Shown piece after piece: positions 4,817 through 7,567 of a DNA stretch of 7,567 nt. The position numbers and the translations under genes were made by a program. The notes below the pieces were generated by a model. That model was not told the DNA's origin and searched no databases. It saw only the letters and a list, made by a program, of their open reading frames with translations. Source of the stretch: JBHIDJ01 sp046760105 (GTDB lineage Bacteria > Pseudomonadota > Gammaproteobacteria > Acidiferrobacterales > SPGG2); assembly GCA_046760105.1 (NCBI GenBank), contig JBHIDJ010000140.1, forward strand, positions 1-7,567, written 5' to 3'. Position 1 is the stretch's first letter; each line of letters begins with the position of its first letter.

Positions 4817-7567
4817 ATGGCTAGCGACTTCATTCTTATAGAAGGGGCCCGACAGAACAACCTGAAAGACCTCAACCTGCGCTTGCCGCTCAACGAACTC
4901 ATCGTGATAACGGGTGTCAGCGGGTCGGGGAAATCGTCACTCGCGTTCGACACCATCTACTCCGAAGGGCAGCGGCGTTACGTAGAGACCTTCTCGCCTT
5001 ACGCGCGGCAGTTCCTGGACCGGATGGATAAGCCGCAGGCCGACCGTATCGAAGGGATCCCGCCTGCAATCGCTATTGATCAGACCAATCCGGTTCGGAC
5101 CTCGCGCTCTACCGTGGGCACCATGACAGAGCTCAATGATCACATCAAGCTCCTGTTCGCCCGCACGGCACAACTCTACTGCCAAGGGTGCGGACGGCGT
5201 GTGTGGCGTGATTCGCCGGAGAGTATTTATCAACAGCTACTCACGACACGTACGAAGGCGCATGAACCCACGACACTGATCACGTTCCCGGTAAACATCC
5301 CGAAGAACTTCTCTGAAGCGGAAGTAAAAGATCTACTCGCAAGACAAGGCTACACGAAAATTCATACTAAGCGCGGTGCGATGCTCGAAGTAATCCAGGA
5401 TCGTGTACGGCTAGCATTGGAAAACAAAACACGCATCGTGGAAGGTCTTGAAGCGGCGCTTAAGGTCGGGCGCGGTTACGTCAACGTCTATCCACTCGAT
5501 GAACAACGTAAGGTGCAGACACCGTTGCGATTTTCGTCCGACCTTCATTGTCCTGATTGCGACATTCATTATCGTGACCCGGTACCGAACCTGTTTTCCT
5601 TCAACTCACCCATCGGTGCGTGTGACAGCTGTCGTGGTTTCGGCCGCACCATAGGCATTGATTATGAACTTGTGGTGCCTGATGAAACCAAAACACTGGC
5701 CGCCGGCGTGATCAGGCCGTGGCAAACGCAAAGTTATCGCGAGTGTCAGGACGATCTGATGCGCTTTGCACGTCGACACCGCATCCGCACCCACCTGCCG
5801 TGGCAAAAGCTCACCGAGAAAGAGAAACAGTGGGTCATACAGGGCGAGGGGGATTGGGAGGATGGCGTTTGGTATGGTGTAAAGCGGTTCTTCGATTGGC
5901 TGGAGACCAAGAGTTACAAGATGCACATCCGGGTTCTGCTGTCGAAGTACCGCGCCTACACGTTGTGTCCGGACTGCCACGGGGCCCGCCTCAAACCCGA
6001 CGCTTTGCTGTGGCGACTGGGGGCCCAAGGTGATGCCGACCGTATATCGTCATCTGACAAACGCTTCAAGCCCGTTTCGATCGACTTATTCGATGCGGAC
6101 TACGAGACCCTACCCGGGCTCACCATTCACGACGTGATGCTGCTACCCATCGAACGCTGTCATGCGTTCTTCGATCAAGTACACCTGCCCGCGCCGCTGA
6201 ATGAGGCGACCGAATTACTGCTGAGCGAGATTCGTTCACGACTGCGTTACTTGGTCGAGGTCGGCCTTGGTTACCTCACGCTTGATCGGCAATCACGAAC
6301 GTTAAGCGGCGGTGAAGTACAGCGAATCAACCTGACAACGGCGCTCGGCACGTCCCTTGTTAACGCGTTGTTCGTACTGGATGAGCCCAGCATCGGTCTG
6401 CATGCGCGCGACATGCAGCGTGTTATCGGCGTTCTGCATCGATTGCGTGACGCCGGCAACTCGCTAATCGTTGTCGAGCATGATCCGCAAATCATGCTCG
6501 CCGCCAATCGCATCCTAGACCTGGGCCCCGGGCCGGGCGAACGCGGAGGAAAGGCGGTGTTCTTCGGCAAGCCGAAAGATCTGCTGCGTTCGAAGCGATC
6601 GCTGACGGCGAAGTATCTCTCCGGGGAGAAGACCGTTGTGAGCGATGGCGGTGGCGCGGGCTTTTCAGCGGATGCATCTACCCGTCAAGTCGAGATCCTC
6701 GGCGCCGCCGAGAACAATCTCAAGCAAGTCGACGTCAAGATTCCGCTCAACCGACTCGTGTGCGTTACCGGCGTGAGCGGGTCGGGGAAGTCCACTCTTG
6801 TGCAGGACGTCTGCTACAAGGCGCTGCGCAAGCTTAAAGCAAAGCCGGTCGAAACGCCTGGCCATCATCGCGCCATCCGCGGACACGAACACATCCAGGA
6901 CGTGGTCCTGGTCGATCAGTCGCCAATCGGCAAGACGACCCGCTCAAACCCTGCTAGTTACGTGGGCGGGCTCGATGTGATCCGAAAGCTATTCGCCGCC
7001 GAGCCTCTTGCGCGCGAACGCGCGTATACCGCCGGCACTTTCAGTTTCAACTCCGGTCACGGCCGCTGTCCGACATGCGGCGGCAACGGATTCGAACGCG
7101 TGGAGATGCAGTTTTTGAGTGACGTATATATTCGCTGCCCGGACTGCAACGGCCGGCGCTACCGACCGGAGGTGTTGGACGTGAAGCTGGTCCCACCAAG
7201 CGCGCGCCCCAGGAACAAGACCAACGGCAAAAGAAAACAAGCGCGTTCGCAGGGCATGATCAAGGCGAAATCCATCGCAGATGTCTTGGACATGACCGTC
7301 TCAGAGGCGCTCCAGTTTTTCGCGCGCTACCCTGAGGTGCGGCGAGTGCTCACGCCGCTAGAGGCAGTCGGGCTCAACTACATGAAACTCGGTCAACCCG
7401 TTCCGACACTGAGCGGCGGTGAGGCACAACGGCTCAAGTTGGCCGGACATCTCGCCAAGGCACGTAGCCACAAACGCGAGCACGCGAATACACTGTTTCT
7501 GTTCGATGAGCCGACCACGGGACTGCACTTCGATGATATAGCCAAGCTGTTGCAGGCGTTCCGGCAG
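4817..7567 (+). CDS. uvrA: UvrA-family excinuclease ATPase, divergent form, 3' end cut by the window
   Basis: UvrA is the damage-sensing ATPase that loads UvrB in nucleotide excision repair. The frame is open from ATG 4817 to the window edge (917 residues); family length is about 940 or more, so only the last part, including the second H-loop, is missing. Visible motifs: Walker A GVSGSGKS (33-40 and 652-659); first signature LSGGE (496-500), Walker B LDEPSIGLH (521-529) and His555; second signature LSGGE (865-869) and FDEPTTGLH (896-904). Cysteine pairs at 245/248 with 269/272 and at 751/754 with 774/777 match the family's zinc modules. Extra pairs at 122/125 and 384/387 may form another. Compared with E. 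coli UvrA from memory, the UvrB-binding region (about 130-240) is shorter, and there are inserts at about 398-433 and 793-816. An in-frame TGA at 4763-4765 closes the frame upstream and no other usual start lies between. No Shine-Dalgarno is visible. It may be a UvrA paralogue and not the housekeeping copy. Confidence 0.9.
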   Translation, partial: MASDFILIEGARQNNLKDLNLRLPLNELIVITGVSGSGKSSLAFDTIYSEGQRRYVETFSPYARQFLDRMDKPQADRIEGIPPAIAIDQTNPVRTSRSTVGTMTELNDHIKLLFARTAQLYCQGCGRRVWRDSPESIYQQLLTTRTKAHEPTTLITFPVNIPKNFSEAEVKDLLARQGYTKIHTKRGAMLEVIQDRVRLALENKTRIVEGLEAALKVGRGYVNVYPLDEQRKVQTPLRFSSDLHCPDCDIHYRDPVPNLFSFNSPIGACDSCRGFGRTIGIDYELVVPDETKTLAAGVIRPWQTQSYRECQDDLMRFARRHRIRTHLPWQKLTEKEKQWVIQGEGDWEDGVWYGVKRFFDWLETKSYKMHIRVLLSKYRAYTLCPDCHGARLKPDALLWRLGAQGDADRISSSDKRFKPVSIDLFDADYETLPGLTIHDVMLLPIERCHAFFDQVHLPAPLNEATELLLSEIRSRLRYLVEVGLGYLTLDRQSRTLSGGEVQRINLTTALGTSLVNALFVLDEPSIGLHARDMQRVIGVLHRLRDAGNSLIVVEHDPQIMLAANRILDLGPGPGERGGKAVFFGKPKDLLRSKRSLTAKYLSGEKTVVSDGGGAGFSADASTRQVEILGAAENNLKQVDVKIPLNRLVCVTGVSGSGKSTLVQDVCYKALRKLKAKPVETPGHHRAIRGHEHIQDVVLVDQSPIGKTTRSNPASYVGGLDVIRKLFAAEPLARERAYTAGTFSFNSGHGRCPTCGGNGFERVEMQFLSDVYIRCPDCNGRRYRPEVLDVKLVPPSARPRNKTNGKRKQARSQGMIKAKSIADVLDMTVSEALQFFARYPEVRRVLTPLEAVGLNYMKLGQPVPTLSGGEAQRLKLAGHLAKARSHKREHANTLFLFDEPTTGLHFDDIAKLLQAFRQ

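Noticed and set aside
4906..6793. Near-identical short DNA repeats (GCGGGTCGGGGAA) at about 4919 and 6777
   Set aside because: They encode the two Walker A motifs of UvrA and reflect its internal duplication, not a mobile or regulatory repeat.

Overview
The window looks like chromosomal DNA of a proteobacterium, most likely a gammaproteobacterium. The genes are tightly packed on one strand, GC is moderately high, and a LexA-operator-like palindrome of the Xanthomonas type stands in front of a uvrA-family gene. This placement is an inference from gene content and gene families, not from a phylogenetic marker. Everything convincing lies on the + strand.

Layout. Positions 1-307 hold no gene I can defend. 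There are two short, protein-like open stretches that may be the decayed 3' end of an upstream gene, then a strong Shine-Dalgarno. Positions 308-4722 form a probable four-gene operon: (1) an agmatinase-family ureohydrolase closest in remembered sequence to 3-guanidinopropionase GpuA; (2) an M20-type binuclear metal hydrolase of the N-carbamoyl-L-amino-acid hydrolase / beta-ureidopropionase / allantoate amidohydrolase (HyuC-like) group; (3) a ten-helix EamA/DMT-family transporter; (4) a creatinase with all expected active-site residues. Gaps are 45 nt, 49 nt and a 29-nt overlap. Positions 4723-4816 are an intergenic region with two palindromes. From 4817 to the window edge runs a UvrA-family excinuclease ATPase, cut off at its 3' end after 917 residues.

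How the genes work together. Creatinase splits creatine into sarcosine and urea. The ureohydrolase splits a guanidino acid into an amino acid and urea. The M20 enzyme splits an N-carbamoyl (ureido) acid into an amino acid, ammonia and CO2. The transporter probably moves a substrate or product. Together they suggest a catabolic module for small guanidino and ureido compounds as nitrogen sources. No urease, sarcosine oxidase, creatininase or hydantoinase is in the window, so the pathway is incomplete as seen. The UvrA gene belongs to a separate transcription unit, plausibly under SOS control.

The points most worth a second look are the combination of three different guanidino/ureido hydrolases with a DMT transporter, a non-standard residue (Leu157) at the position that sets specificity in the GbuA/GpuA ureohydrolases, the LexA-like palindrome before uvrA, and the inserts and shortened UvrB-binding region of the UvrA protein.
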